From assembly GCA_002748705.1 (NCBI GenBank), contig PDSZ01000023.1, positions 135,542 through 199,541 on the forward strand: 64,000 bases of DNA. The letters run 5' to 3'. The position numbers and the translations under genes are program-made. This DNA is from Candidatus Fermentibacterota bacterium (GTDB lineage: Bacteria > Fermentibacterota > Fermentibacteria > Fermentibacterales > Fermentibacteraceae). This document shows, piece by piece, positions 8,959 to 18,002 of the stretch (position 1 is its first letter; every line of letters starts with the position of its first letter). A model generated the notes under the pieces. It did no database searches. It worked only from the letters and a program-made list of their open reading frames with translations, and had not been told where the DNA came from.

Positions 8959-9797
8959 CTGAACCGGTAGTTGATCCATCCGGCAGCCATTACCAGAGCT
9001 GCTCCGACGAGAACAGCAGGGGAGGGAGTGTTGCCGAAAACGGTTATCTGCCAGAATACTGAGAACACAACACTCAGGTAACCGTAAATGGCAACCTTTC
9101 CTCCCTCTGCATGCCGGTAGGCTGCAGTCATCAGCACCTGCCCGAGAACCCCTGCAACACCGATGCCTGCCAGGGGTACCAGAGCTTCAGGTGCAGGAAA
9201 TCTTCCTGATCTTACAGCGCCTGGAAGGAAAACCAGCATTGTCAGCATGCTGAACCAGAAAACCACCCTGAGGGGAGTGTCATACTTTCTCAGGGCTCTC
9301 AGCGTAGCGTAGGCTCCACCTGCGAATACCGCAGAGGCCAGAGCTGCCCATACAGCCACAGAGAGTGAAACGCTTCCAGGGCCTGCCACCAGCGCAACAC
9401 CTGTGAACGCCACTGCTATTGCAGCCCCCTGAACTGCCTTCAGCTTTTCACCGAGAAACATCCACGAGAAGAGAATTACGAAGAACGGGCTGAGTTTGTT
9501 GATGGTTACTGTGTTTGAGAGAGGCAGGTGTTCAAGTGCGTAGAAGTAAAGCACCATTCCAATGGTGCCCAGAGCGCTTCTCAAAAAAAGCAGTCGGGGT
9601 TTTCCTGAGATAAGGGATTCCTTCCGTTTCAGCAGCAGAACAAGGGTTACTGCAGCTGCCACAAAACCCCTTGCCACAAGTTTGGTGCCGGTATTCACAC
9701 CTGCGCCGGCAGGAACCAGTTGTACAGCCAGCGGCACCAGCGAGAGAAAGAAAGCCGCTGAAATCATCAGCAGTGCCGCTTTTGTGCCGCTTCTCAT
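8955..9797 (-). CDS. EamA family (DMT superfamily) transporter
   Basis: This 280-residue protein has ten predicted hydrophobic segments in two EamA repeats, the normal full length of the family. Marks include LVARGFVAAAVTLVLLLKRK, PLSNTVTINKLSPFFVILFSWMFLGEK in the first repeat and GYLSVVFSVFWQ in the second. It should be an inner-membrane exporter or permease for a small metabolite. The ATG has GGAGG upstream and overlaps the stop of the DUF362 gene (TGATG), so they are co-translated. The substrate is unknown. Confidence 0.88.
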   Translation of the reverse strand: MRSGTKAALLMISAAFFLSLVPLAVQLVPAGAGVNTGTKLVARGFVAAAVTLVLLLKRKESLISGKPRLLFLRSALGTIGMVLYFYALEHLPLSNTVTINKLSPFFVILFSWMFLGEKLKAVQGAAIAVAFTGVALVAGPGSVSLSVAVWAALASAVFAGGAYATLRALRKYDTPLRVVFWFSMLTMLVFLPGAVRSGRFPAPEALVPLAGIGVAGVLGQVLMTAAYRHAEGGKVAIYGYLSVVFSVFWQITVFGNTPSPAVLVGAALVMAAGWINYRFS

Positions 9798-10873
9798 CAG
9801 GTTACCTCCGTCAGTTTGAACTCTCTGCTGCCGAGCCCTATGGCTTCACCTATCTCAAGCTGCAGCTCACCGTTTCTCTCCGGTCTCTTGTGTCTGAACT
9901 TGTCGCGTCCTGCCGGCGCATTGTCTCCAATGGGTTCCGCTGCAGTTACCATATTCAGGCATGCCTGATCCAGAGCCACCGGATCAGATGAGACTGCAAC
10001 TCCTATATCATTCACCATTGGAGGCCCCTCGTTCTTCATGCAGTCGCAGTCAGGAGAGACTTTGGTAACAAAGTTGACATACAACGGAATATCCACAGCC
10101 ATAGAGGCGCCAAGCGCGTATTCAGTCATTCTTCTCATGAATGTATCAGCTTCCTGATCCCACCTTATGCCTATTGCCTGAACAGGACACGCCTGGAGGC
10201 ATTCACCGCAGCCTGTACATTGTTCCCTGCTGATAAGAGCCGAACTTTGATGCATTGCTATCGCATCTGAACCGCACACCTGAATGCAGTCGCCGCAGGC
10301 TATGCATTTCTTTTCCTTTACCGATGGCGTAACAGTAGAGTGCTGATACAGTTTTCCTGCCTTTGAGGCCCACCCCATTCCCAGATGCTTAACAGCCCCT
10401 CCGAAGCCTGCCAGAAGGTGGCCCTTGAAATGACTGACAACTACCGCTTTTCCTGTTCTTGACAGGGCGCCAGCAACTCTGGCCACCCTTGTTGTACAGA
10501 GTTCAGGCAGTTCTATCCGGTACTCCTCTGTACCTGTAAGGCCGTCTGCAACTATGAAAGGCGGAAAGTCAGGCATTCCGAATCCGTGTTCCCCGGCAAG
10601 AATTGTGTAATCAGGGGCTGTCATTCGTCTGCCTCCGTAGAGAACAGTTGTGTCTGTCATATATGTTCTTCTGAACGGCAGCTTCAGAGAATCAATGACC
10701 ATCTTCATCATTGCAGGTGAGACGAATGAAGAGTTTCCCTCCTCGCCGGGATGAAACTTTACAGCTATAAGCTCTCTGCTTTCAAGGGGAGAAATTGGCG
10801 TAAAGGGTTTCAGCAGATTCTCAAAACCCCCAGGGGTCATTCTGTTTGCCGGCAGAAATCTCACTGTACTCAT
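9797..10873 (-). CDS. DUF362 domain protein with two 4Fe-4S clusters
   Basis: The start at 10873 is chosen because TGGAGG stands upstream; the protein is 358 residues. DUF362 sequence runs from the N-terminus (AVKFHPGEEGNSSFVSP) through VVSHFKGHLLAGFGGAVKHLGMG. In the middle, residues about 185-240, are two ferredoxin motifs, CIACGDCIQVCGSDAI and CTGCGECLQACPVQAI. The C-terminal part with NDIGVAVSSDPVALDQACLN completes the family. DUF362 ferredoxins are cytoplasmic redox proteins of uncertain function. The first cluster's last cysteine is followed by Gly instead of the usual Pro. Confidence 0.87.
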   Translation of the reverse strand: MSTVRFLPANRMTPGGFENLLKPFTPISPLESRELIAVKFHPGEEGNSSFVSPAMMKMVIDSLKLPFRRTYMTDTTVLYGGRRMTAPDYTILAGEHGFGMPDFPPFIVADGLTGTEEYRIELPELCTTRVARVAGALSRTGKAVVVSHFKGHLLAGFGGAVKHLGMGWASKAGKLYQHSTVTPSVKEKKCIACGDCIQVCGSDAIAMHQSSALISREQCTGCGECLQACPVQAIGIRWDQEADTFMRRMTEYALGASMAVDIPLYVNFVTKVSPDCDCMKNEGPPMVNDIGVAVSSDPVALDQACLNMVTAAEPIGDNAPAGRDKFRHKRPERNGELQLEIGEAIGLGSREFKLTEVT

Positions 10874-10953
10874 CTGCGCCTCCATTCAGCAGGCAATATA
10901 AGCCAGGGCGCCTCTTCCTTGCACAACGGAGATCTTTAAAATATTCTTCACCT

Positions 10954-12084
10954 ATGAGCAGTTCAGTATGGATAGAGCTGAATTCCGGTAATCCGGAGCA
11001 TAATCTGTCTGCTATCAGAAGCGGACACAGTTTCAAAGGCATTCACTGCGCAGTGGTCAAGAGCAATGCTTACGGTCACGGTGTCAGGGAGATGGCAGGT
11101 CTTATACCTTCTGCAGACTGGCTTGCAGTCAATTCCATTGACGAAGGCCTTGAACTGAGGGCTTTAGGTGAAAAGAGGCCGGTGCTTCTTCTCGGGCATG
11201 TTCCACTTGAAAGGCTCACTGAAGCCAGAGACGCCTGCCTCAGGTTCATTCTCTGCAATTCTGAAACCCTGAAGGAAATTTCCAGAATACCAGTGAGTGA
11301 GAAGGATTTTCTGCTGCACATGAAGGTGGAAACAGGCACATGGAGGCAGGGAGTTCTTCCGGAGAACGCATGTGATCTTGCCGGAAAGGCCTGTTCAATA
11401 CCAGGTGTAAAGCTTGAAGGAATCTACACCCACTTTGCCAACATAGAAGACACCCTGAACCACAGCTACGCAACAGAGCAGCTGAACACTTTTCTCAGTG
11501 TGGTAAGCAATCTCAGAAAGAAAGGCATCAATCCCCCTGTGGTTCACACTGCATGCACAGCAGCGGCTGTTCTCTTTCCTGAAACACACTTCAGCATGCT
11601 GAGAACAGGCATCGGCATGTACGGTCTCTGGCCCTCAAGGGAAACCCGTCTTTCAGCTGAGTCATCAGGTGTTCCTTTACCTGATCTCAGACCGGTTCTT
11701 GCCTGGAAAACCAGAATTGTACAGGTCAAGAATGTTCCTGAAGGAAGCTATATAGGTTACGGCGGCACCTTCAGAACAACCCGTGAAACACGGCTGGCAG
11801 TGCTTCCAGTGGGTTATGCAGATGGTTACAGCCGTTCCATAGGCAACACCGGCTGGGTTCTGATAAATGGTAAAAGGGCTTCGATTCTCGGCAGAGTCTG
11901 CATGAACCTCTGCATGGCGGATATAACCGACATTCCCAATGTCTCCCTTGAAGATGAGGTGGTTCTGCTTGGCTCTGACGGTTCGGAGAAGATAAGTGCT
12001 GAACTGATGGCCCGGTGGGCTGGAACAATAAATTACGAAGTTGTAACCGGAATCAGCCCTTTGCTGCCCAGGAAGGTCAGGTAG
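10954..12084 (+). CDS. alr: Alanine racemase
   Basis: From the ATG at 10954 the protein is 376 residues, the usual Alr size. The PLP lysine is Lys36 in AVVKSNAYGHG, and the second catalytic residue is Tyr269 in GYGGTFRTTRETRLAVLPVGYADGY. MLRTGIGMYGLWPS and GRVCMNLCMADIT are also family blocks; the last normally has Asp where Asn stands here (CMN). It converts L-alanine to D-alanine for peptidoglycan. The ribosome binding site is weak. A TAAAAT 11 bases before the ATG may be a -10 element giving a very short leader. The next gene follows after two bases. Confidence 0.93.
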   Translation: MSSSVWIELNSGNPEHNLSAIRSGHSFKGIHCAVVKSNAYGHGVREMAGLIPSADWLAVNSIDEGLELRALGEKRPVLLLGHVPLERLTEARDACLRFILCNSETLKEISRIPVSEKDFLLHMKVETGTWRQGVLPENACDLAGKACSIPGVKLEGIYTHFANIEDTLNHSYATEQLNTFLSVVSNLRKKGINPPVVHTACTAAAVLFPETHFSMLRTGIGMYGLWPSRETRLSAESSGVPLPDLRPVLAWKTRIVQVKNVPEGSYIGYGGTFRTTRETRLAVLPVGYADGYSRSIGNTGWVLINGKRASILGRVCMNLCMADITDIPNVSLEDEVVLLGSDGSEKISAELMARWAGTINYEVVTGISPLLPRKVR

Positions 12085-12086
12085 CG

Positions 12087-12860
12087 ATGTTCATTGAAGT
12101 TGTAGGAGCAAGCGGTTCAAAAAACTCTGTGAACAGGGTAATCTGCATGAGGCTGGGCGAAAATGTGCTTATTGATGCAGGAAGCGCTTCCTTCATTCCT
12201 CCGGAACAGCTCAATGAAGTTAACACCATTCTTCTTACTCACGCCCACCTGGATCACATTCTTGACCTGGGCTTTATACTGGACTCAATGGTTCACACAA
12301 GAGAAACACCCCTTGTTGTCACAGGAAGCGAAGCCTGTCTGTCAATAGTGCGAGAGCACTACATGAACGGGCTTATCTGGCCTGACTTTTCAAGGATCAG
12401 GAAGAAGGGAAATCCCCTTCTGGAGTACTGCGCAATTGAAGACGAAACCTGGACAGTCCTGGAGCCCGGGCTGGAGTGCATGTCCATTCCAGTAAATCAT
12501 TCTGCAGGGGCAAGGGGATTTCTGTTCAGATCAGAGGGGAAAATACTGGTCTATTCAGGGGATACCGGCCCTACCGAATTCCTCTGGCAGAGAGCCAGGG
12601 AAGAAGGCTGCCCTGAGGCAGTGGTAATAGAAGTTTCTTTTCCGGACTCAATGCGGAATATCGCAATGGCTTCCGATCATCTCTGCCCTTCAACGGCTGC
12701 AGATGAACTGAGAAAGCTCGGATGCTGTGATATCCCTGTTTATCTCTTTCACATGAAACCCTGGTTCAGGGATGTTATAGAGAAGGAAACAGCATCACTT
12801 CAAGGCAATCCGGTAGCCATTCTGAGACAGGGATACAGAATACTCTTCGGAAATACCTGA
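12087..12860 (+). CDS. Metallo-beta-lactamase fold hydrolase, class II cyclic-nucleotide phosphodiesterase-like
   Basis: The 257-residue protein has the metal-binding HAHLDH near residue 50, a downstream YSGDTGPTEFLWQRA near residue 155, and SDHLCPSTAADELRK plus LFHMKPW near the end. The HxHLDHxxxL signature and the late SDHL...P block match class II cAMP phosphodiesterases better than glyoxalase II or lactonases. It is probably a cytoplasmic cyclic-nucleotide phosphodiesterase, but other MBL activities are possible. GGAAGGTCAGG upstream supports the ATG at 12087, two bases after alr. Confidence 0.75.
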   Translation: MFIEVVGASGSKNSVNRVICMRLGENVLIDAGSASFIPPEQLNEVNTILLTHAHLDHILDLGFILDSMVHTRETPLVVTGSEACLSIVREHYMNGLIWPDFSRIRKKGNPLLEYCAIEDETWTVLEPGLECMSIPVNHSAGARGFLFRSEGKILVYSGDTGPTEFLWQRAREEGCPEAVVIEVSFPDSMRNIAMASDHLCPSTAADELRKLGCCDIPVYLFHMKPWFRDVIEKETASLQGNPVAILRQGYRILFGNT

Positions 12861-12906
12861 CCTGAATAGATGCTGACCTTTCCCTCAAATACCTGTTTAC
12901 ATAGGA

Positions 12907-13665
12907 TTACCCTCTGCTCTGGATTGTAAGATAGAGCGATGCCTGGAATATGGACTTGAGAGCAGACACCAGCAGAGCCACTATAAGCACCCACATAACT
13001 CCCGCCACCATGGCTGCAATGCTGGCTGCTCCGGTAAAATAGACAAAAAGAAAAGCAGGAATGGATGCCATTACTCCTATGAGGCCGAAGCTGACTCCTG
13101 CAACAAGCTGGTGCCCCCAATTGCTCTTGACATCATTCCAGGCACTCCTGAGAGCAGTGAAGGGATTAATTCTGTCAATGACCATTCTGGGGGCAACAAA
13201 GAATGAGGCCATTGTCCAGAGAGTTCCAAGAGATCCTGTTACAAAACTTCTTCTGTTCCTGCCCTTGAGCATTCTCAGCAGCAGACCGACAGTTGCTTCA
13301 ATAATTGCCCATAGAGCTATGTAACCAATTACTGCAAAAGCAGCGCTGAAACCGTCACCGAGAGAGGGATCGCCACCGGACATCCTTATCTCCGCACAGG
13401 CAATAACTGCGCAATTGAAAAAAGTTATAAGAAAGTAATTCAGAAAGTAGAAGAGAAAGGCGCCTGCTATAAATGCCGTCTGATTGGTGTTGTACAAGTG
13501 CTCAACACCTTTGTCAGCCATTGAGAGCGGAACGAAGAAACTCACGCATACAATAAGGCAGAGAATACCTGACAGTGTTGGAAAAATAAGCAGCTCCTTG
13601 TCTGCCATGAGGACAGTCCAGCTTTTTCTGATTGCGTCAAAAGTGCCTGTGAAAACATTTATCAT
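12907..13665 (-). CDS. DUF6159-like integral membrane protein
   Basis: The 252-residue protein has an amphipathic N-terminus (FDAIRKSWTVLMADKELLIFP), then about six membrane segments. Conserved-looking loops include PRMVIDRINPFTALRSAWNDVKSNWGHQ. This layout matches a family annotated only as DUF6159. No catalytic motif can be seen. It is transcribed divergently from the NamZ-like gene with a 51-base gap, and is convergent with the MBL gene. Confidence 0.6.
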   Translation of the reverse strand: MINVFTGTFDAIRKSWTVLMADKELLIFPTLSGILCLIVCVSFFVPLSMADKGVEHLYNTNQTAFIAGAFLFYFLNYFLITFFNCAVIACAEIRMSGGDPSLGDGFSAAFAVIGYIALWAIIEATVGLLLRMLKGRNRRSFVTGSLGTLWTMASFFVAPRMVIDRINPFTALRSAWNDVKSNWGHQLVAGVSFGLIGVMASIPAFLFVYFTGAASIAAMVAGVMWVLIVALLVSALKSIFQASLYLTIQSRG

Positions 13666-13716
13666 TTTTTTCTCCGTTCCATTGCCTGAACTGCGTTTCT
13701 CCGGTATTTTCCACCT

Positions 13717-14814
13717 ATGAAAGAAACCAGAACATTACTCAGGGAAAATCTACCGGGCAACAGGATTTGTCTTCTCTCGCACTGTGCCGCCGTGGATTCT
13801 CGCTACAATTCAACGCTGAAGATAATACATGAATGGGGAGTTCTCCACTCTGTTCTGGGTCCCCAGCACGGTTATTACGGAGAGACCCAGGACAACATGA
13901 TTGAGTGGGAGGGGTATGCCCATTCAAGGTACGGTGTTCCGGTTTACAGCCTTTACGGCAGAACCAGAGTTCCCACTGAAAAAATGCTTCAGGGTGCAGA
14001 CAGTGTGCTGATAGATTTGGTGGATGTAGGAACCCGTTACTACACATTCATCTACTCCATGGCTCTTACAATGAGGAAATGCAGTGAACTTGGAATACCG
14101 GTTGCAGTGATAGACAGGCCCAATCCCATAGGTACCGAATTAGTGGAAGGTCCTGTACTTGATACTCAGTTCTCTTCCTTTGTAGGAATGTATCCCATTC
14201 CAGTCAGGCACGGTCTCACCATCGGTGAGCTTGCTGTTCTCTTCGCTGAAATGGATTCCATTGAAGCCCCTGCAATCCTCACGATGGAGGAGCCTCCTGA
14301 ATGGGTTATGCCTTCACCTAACATGCCCACAGCAGACACAGCGCTGGTCTATCCCGGCATGTGTCTTCTTGAGGCAACCAATCTTTCAGAGGGCAGAGGA
14401 ACCACAAGACCTTTTGAAATCTTCGGAGCGCCCTGGATAGAACCCTGGCAGCTCTGCGATGCTCTGAACGGATCAGAGTTCATGAAAGGAGCAGTGCTTC
14501 AGCCGCACTTTTTCATTCCCACCTTCAACAAGCACAAGGGAGTCAGGTGCGGCGGAGCGATGATTCATGTATCAGACAGAGACCTGTACAGGCCTTTCCT
14601 TGCCGGTCTTGGAATACTTCTCCACTGTTTCAGCCTGAAGGAAACTAGGTGGCTTGATCCTCCGTACGAGTACGAGTTCAGAAAGATGCCTGTGGATATA
14701 CTGGCAGGAGGCACCCATGTGAGGCATGCTGTGAATCAGAGGGATGCCCTCTCTCTTCAGCAGCTCTCCATAACCCCTGAATCCTGGAAACCTCTCGGTA
14801 AAAGCTTTATCTGA
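13717..14814 (+). CDS. namZ: DUF1343 protein, NamZ-like exo-beta-N-acetylmuramidase
   Basis: The 365 residues match DUF1343 throughout. There is LLSHCAAVDS at the N-terminus, GPQHGYYGETQDNM near residue 50, YSLYGRTRVPTEKML, VDLVDVGTRYYTFIYSM-like sequence near residue 105, DRPNPIGTELVEGP, and NLSEGRGTTRPFEIFGAPW near residue 225. NamZ removes terminal N-acetylmuramic acid from muropeptide saccharides in cell-wall recycling. No signal peptide is present, although many homologues are exported. Either the enzyme works in the cytoplasm or the start is wrong, but no extended start with a signal sequence is visible. The ATG has no clear ribosome binding site. Confidence 0.88.
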   Translation: MKETRTLLRENLPGNRICLLSHCAAVDSRYNSTLKIIHEWGVLHSVLGPQHGYYGETQDNMIEWEGYAHSRYGVPVYSLYGRTRVPTEKMLQGADSVLIDLVDVGTRYYTFIYSMALTMRKCSELGIPVAVIDRPNPIGTELVEGPVLDTQFSSFVGMYPIPVRHGLTIGELAVLFAEMDSIEAPAILTMEEPPEWVMPSPNMPTADTALVYPGMCLLEATNLSEGRGTTRPFEIFGAPWIEPWQLCDALNGSEFMKGAVLQPHFFIPTFNKHKGVRCGGAMIHVSDRDLYRPFLAGLGILLHCFSLKETRWLDPPYEYEFRKMPVDILAGGTHVRHAVNQRDALSLQQLSITPESWKPLGKSFI

Positions 14815-14855
14815 GTGTATATTCCATCGTTATTCCGTAAAGAGAGGTTCATACT

Positions 14856-15638
14856 TTGAAAATAGCATTTCTGTCAGATGTACATGGAAACATGCCTGCC
14901 CTTCAGGAGGCGCTTAAACTCATTGAGGAATCAGGCGCATACCTGACCGTTTTCCTTGGCGACGCTGTTCACTACGGCCCTTCACCTGAAGCTGCGGTGA
15001 AGCTGCTTATGGAAAGCGATGTGGAATGCTTGCAGGGTAACTGCGACAGGGCTGCAGCCAGAGGGCGAAAAAACACAGGCGAGAATTACGACAACTCACA
15101 CTGGAGGAACATTGCATCGGACTTTTTTCAGTGGACCTGCCAGGCACTTTCCAAAGAATCAAAGAAGTGGCTTAAATCACTGCCGGAAGAGCTGAGGTTT
15201 CAGTTGGACAAAACCACAATACTCTGCGTACACGGCATTCCAGGGAGGCAGAACGGCATGCTGCCGGCAAATGCAGCTGCAGAGATATATGACGGCATTC
15301 TCACCAGAGCAGGCGCTGACATTGTAGTCTGCGGAATGACCCATACCCCTGCAGTAATAAGAAGACCATCCGGACTTATTCTCAATCCAGGCTCAGTAGG
15401 TGGTGGAACACTCCCTGCTGGGGGCACATTCATGATTCTCAGCTTTCCTGATAAAGGCTTCCCTGAGGTTGAAACTGTTCAGTTCTCCTATTCCACAGAA
15501 GAACTCAGAAAACAGTACACAAAAGCAGGAAGAGGCGAACTCTTCCTCAGGTGTGCTGAACTTGGTCGTGACCAGCGGGGAAACTGGCATACAGACAAGC
15601 CTGAATGGCGACAGAAGTGGGCAGACTTCTCATTGTAA
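14856..15638 (+). CDS. Calcineurin-like metallophosphoesterase (YfcE/Ysh1-type)
   Basis: The TTG start at 14856 follows AGAGAGG and gives MKIAFLSDVHGN, the first metal motif (DxH). It is followed by FLGDAVHYGP (GDxxxYGP), LQGNCDRAAA (GNCD), VCVHGIPG-like sequence, CGMTHTPAVI and ILNPGSVGG. The length of 260 residues is normal for the small cytoplasmic family whose members hydrolyse phosphodiesters or phosphomonoesters with two metals. The physiological substrate is unknown. It follows the NamZ-like gene by 41 bases and is probably co-transcribed. Confidence 0.9.
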   Translation: MKIAFLSDVHGNMPALQEALKLIEESGAYLTVFLGDAVHYGPSPEAAVKLLMESDVECLQGNCDRAAARGRKNTGENYDNSHWRNIASDFFQWTCQALSKESKKWLKSLPEELRFQLDKTTILCVHGIPGRQNGMLPANAAAEIYDGILTRAGADIVVCGMTHTPAVIRRPSGLILNPGSVGGGTLPAGGTFMILSFPDKGFPEVETVQFSYSTEELRKQYTKAGRGELFLRCAELGRDQRGNWHTDKPEWRQKWADFSL

Positions 15639-15866
15639 AGCTAATCAGCAGCCACTAATCCGGCATTGAAGATCCCCAGGTATGTTCTGCTCCTGACCGC
15701 CTGACTCCAGTTGTTTTGCCATTACCGTTGCTGCAGTTGCTCCTGTGAAGTTACACAATATTCAGGGAATATGTTCAAGTCTTTTCTTAATAAACTCCAC
15801 CATAGATGCAGGCATTCTGTATTCAGCAGTTTCCTGAGTGCAGAAAAAGCTGCCCTGGCCGGTAAT

Positions 15867-16258
15867 CTACTTGATGTAGCCCAGATCCCTGAGTTTCATC
15901 TCTTGCAGTGAATCGATACTTATTACATTTGGTGTGCCCAGTGGAGGCCATGCCCAATAGTCCAGCAACTGACTGAAAAGCTCTGTATCAGTATCCAGCA
16001 TTATCATTTCTTCCGGATTGAACGCGATGCGGCTCTGGCAGTCCGCTGAAAATTGTTGTCTTTCCTGAAGGGGTTCAGAAGCCTGCGTCTGACAGCAGGC
16101 GCATCTTATTTCGGTTTCAGCAAGACTGTCAATGTTTGGTGTGGTTTTCCGTGGTAGCAGCTCATGTGATTTTCGTTTACTGTGTCAATGACCATAAGCA
16201 GAATTTCAGGTTTTTCATCAGCAGTTTCGCAGAAGAGCAGCATCAGAATTGCCGTCAC
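15867..16258 (-). pseudogene. Sulfatase remnant, frameshifted and internally deleted
   Basis: Reading the minus strand from a GTG at 16258 gives MTAILMLLFCETADEKPE, then ILLMVIDTVNENHMSCYHGK. This is the sulfatase N-terminal metal motif (usually VDTLRADHLSCYG). That frame stops at 16106. If one base is added in the A-run at about 16146-16149, it joins a second frame that continues TTPNIDSLAETEIRC (the next sulfatase block) and ends IDSLQEMKLRDLGYIK at 15867, the usual sulfatase C-terminus (LRALGYI). Only about 130 codons remain of the roughly 450-500 expected, and the C/S-x-P-x-R active site is missing. The flanks 15639-15866 and 16259-16340 hold no gene I can support. An open minus frame with an internal TAA (ending AGLVAAD at 15641) may be further decayed coding sequence. 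Confidence 0.65.
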
Positions 16259-16340
16259 CGGTTTTCAAAGCAATATCTGTTTCCTTTCAGGAGTTTTACA
16301 GAGTGGTATTATTCTACAGGAATAACAGTGGAGGTGCTGA

Positions 16341-17981
16341 TCAGCCATCAGACCTGACTCCCAGTATTGAGATACCCCAGTTTCGCCACAGGTGTGGTTT
16401 GCGCACCACTGAGATGAAACTGCTCCACCTTTCGTTTTCTGAATTTCTTATCATCATCTCATTTTCCATATCCATATACCCGTTTGATGAAACAGGTATG
16501 AAACCTTCAGGCAGTTCACCAAACGATACACAGTACATAGAGTTTAAAGGAGAAGCTCTATGATAAAAGGGGCTGACATATGGAACAAGAGGATAGAATA
16601 CCGGATCAATTTCATCGTAATAGTCTGGAGTGCACGGGCCGATGTTGAGAACAGTAACAGTTCCCGGCGGATGATCAGAAAGCTCACGAAGAGTTGTCAG
16701 TATGCTGCCTGCACTGGACATATTCAGAAGTGTTTCTCCAAGCTGTGTGACTGAAAGCAAAAGCGGAACCAGAAGCAGAACATGAAATTTTCTTTGATCA
16801 GCAATTCTCAGAAACCCGATTGCTGAAATTACCGCAAAAAATGCTGAGACAGGTATGAGATATCTTGACTGATAATTTGTGTTTCTGCAAACCGTTAGAA
16901 CAAAGGGCATAAGTCCCGCAAAGACAAGAAGAATCGTCTTTCCACCTGCCGGTTGCCTTTGTCTGAAAAGCATACCGAGAAAAACCAGTATTCCAGCAAA
17001 GCCAAGGGGGCCTGGAAAAGCAATAACCAAGTATGCAAGGGAGATCAGCAGATTCCACAATAAACCTGGTATGCTGCCGACAGGATTCTCTCTCTGCGTG
17101 TGATAGCTGTTGATCTGTTCAAGCATTATGTCGAAATGATTGAAATACTGCGGAAAAAAAGCATAGATCACAGCAATGGCAGTAATCACAGCAACAGCAT
17201 TACCTGCCCACACTTTCCACTTGCCCTTGACAATATCCAGTATAAGAAAAAGAACAGTCCATACACAAAAAAGAATTGTAACAGTTGTCACCAGCCCGGT
17301 GAACGGAACAGCATCCCTTACAGACATCAGAACAGGTATCAGACATGCTGTGGTCAGCAGTCCCCATCGCCAGGTTTTTGCTCCTGATTCTCCTGAAAAC
17401 TTATCTGGAAGAATGAGAAAGAAAGGTATGGCCAGCAGAAATCCGACAGGTCTGAATCCGGTCATTAAACCGATAGAGAAACCTGCGAGTAATTCTGCAG
17501 AGTAATACTTCGTGTGCGGTTTCAGTGCCGCATACATCAGAAGAGCAAGAGAGAGAAGCAATCCAGGTTCAGGAACAACTTCCAGAGATTCCCTGAGAAG
17601 AACCGTTGATGAAAGCATTACCATGAGAGTTGTCAGTATGCTTCTTTTTCTCGTTTGCCCAGTCACGATCAGATTTACGCAGCACCCGCATAACCACATT
17701 GTGCCAAACACATAAAGCAACTGAGTCAGACGAAGAGCAACCGGCGCATCAGGACCAAGTCCGGATACGAGAAATCTTTCGAGAATATATGGATTGATCA
17801 GACCGTACAGCATGAATGTAGTTGAATGATGACCAGTCAGATACAGTTTTGCTCCTGCTCCAAAAGTAAAGATCGAATCAAGATACAGAGGGCTTGATTC
17901 GGCGTAAATCCCGTTTGCTATCCATGGCAATAGCAAAAGAGCGATAACAAGGTAGTAAGACCATTTGAAGCGCTTTTCCAT
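16341..17981 (-). CDS. Polytopic membrane protein, GT-C (ArnT/GT39-like) glycosyltransferase candidate
   Basis: Starting at the ATG at 17981 (GGAG eight bases upstream, better than the longer start at 17996), the protein is 546 residues with about 11-12 membrane helices and a C-terminal soluble tail of about 110 residues. Early in the chain, SSPLYLDSIFTFGAGAKLYLTGHHST occupies the place of the first extracytoplasmic loop of GT-C enzymes that use lipid-phosphate sugars. RESLEVVPEPGLLLSLAL and YQSRYLIPVSAFFAVISAIG are also as in this superfamily. It is the last intact gene of the minus-strand run starting at 23973. Confidence 0.6.
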   Translation of the reverse strand: MEKRFKWSYYLVIALLLLPWIANGIYAESSPLYLDSIFTFGAGAKLYLTGHHSTTFMLYGLINPYILERFLVSGLGPDAPVALRLTQLLYVFGTMWLCGCCVNLIVTGQTRKRSILTTLMVMLSSTVLLRESLEVVPEPGLLLSLALLMYAALKPHTKYYSAELLAGFSIGLMTGFRPVGFLLAIPFFLILPDKFSGESGAKTWRWGLLTTACLIPVLMSVRDAVPFTGLVTTVTILFCVWTVLFLILDIVKGKWKVWAGNAVAVITAIAVIYAFFPQYFNHFDIMLEQINSYHTQRENPVGSIPGLLWNLLISLAYLVIAFPGPLGFAGILVFLGMLFRQRQPAGGKTILLVFAGLMPFVLTVCRNTNYQSRYLIPVSAFFAVISAIGFLRIADQRKFHVLLLVPLLLSVTQLGETLLNMSSAGSILTTLRELSDHPPGTVTVLNIGPCTPDYYDEIDPVFYPLVPYVSPFYHRASPLNSMYCVSFGELPEGFIPVSSNGYMDMENEMMIRNSENERWSSFISVVRKPHLWRNWGISILGVRSDG

Positions 17982-18002
17982 AAGTCTCCAAACCATATGA
18001 TT

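Noticed and set aside
15711..15911. Plus-strand short frame in the gap after the phosphoesterase gene
   Set aside because: No ribosome binding site and no recognisable product; it lies opposite the sulfatase remnant and decayed frames.
15867..16258. Programmed frameshift as an explanation for the two-frame sulfatase-like sequence
   Set aside because: No slippery heptamer is present and the active-site region is missing, so decay is simpler.
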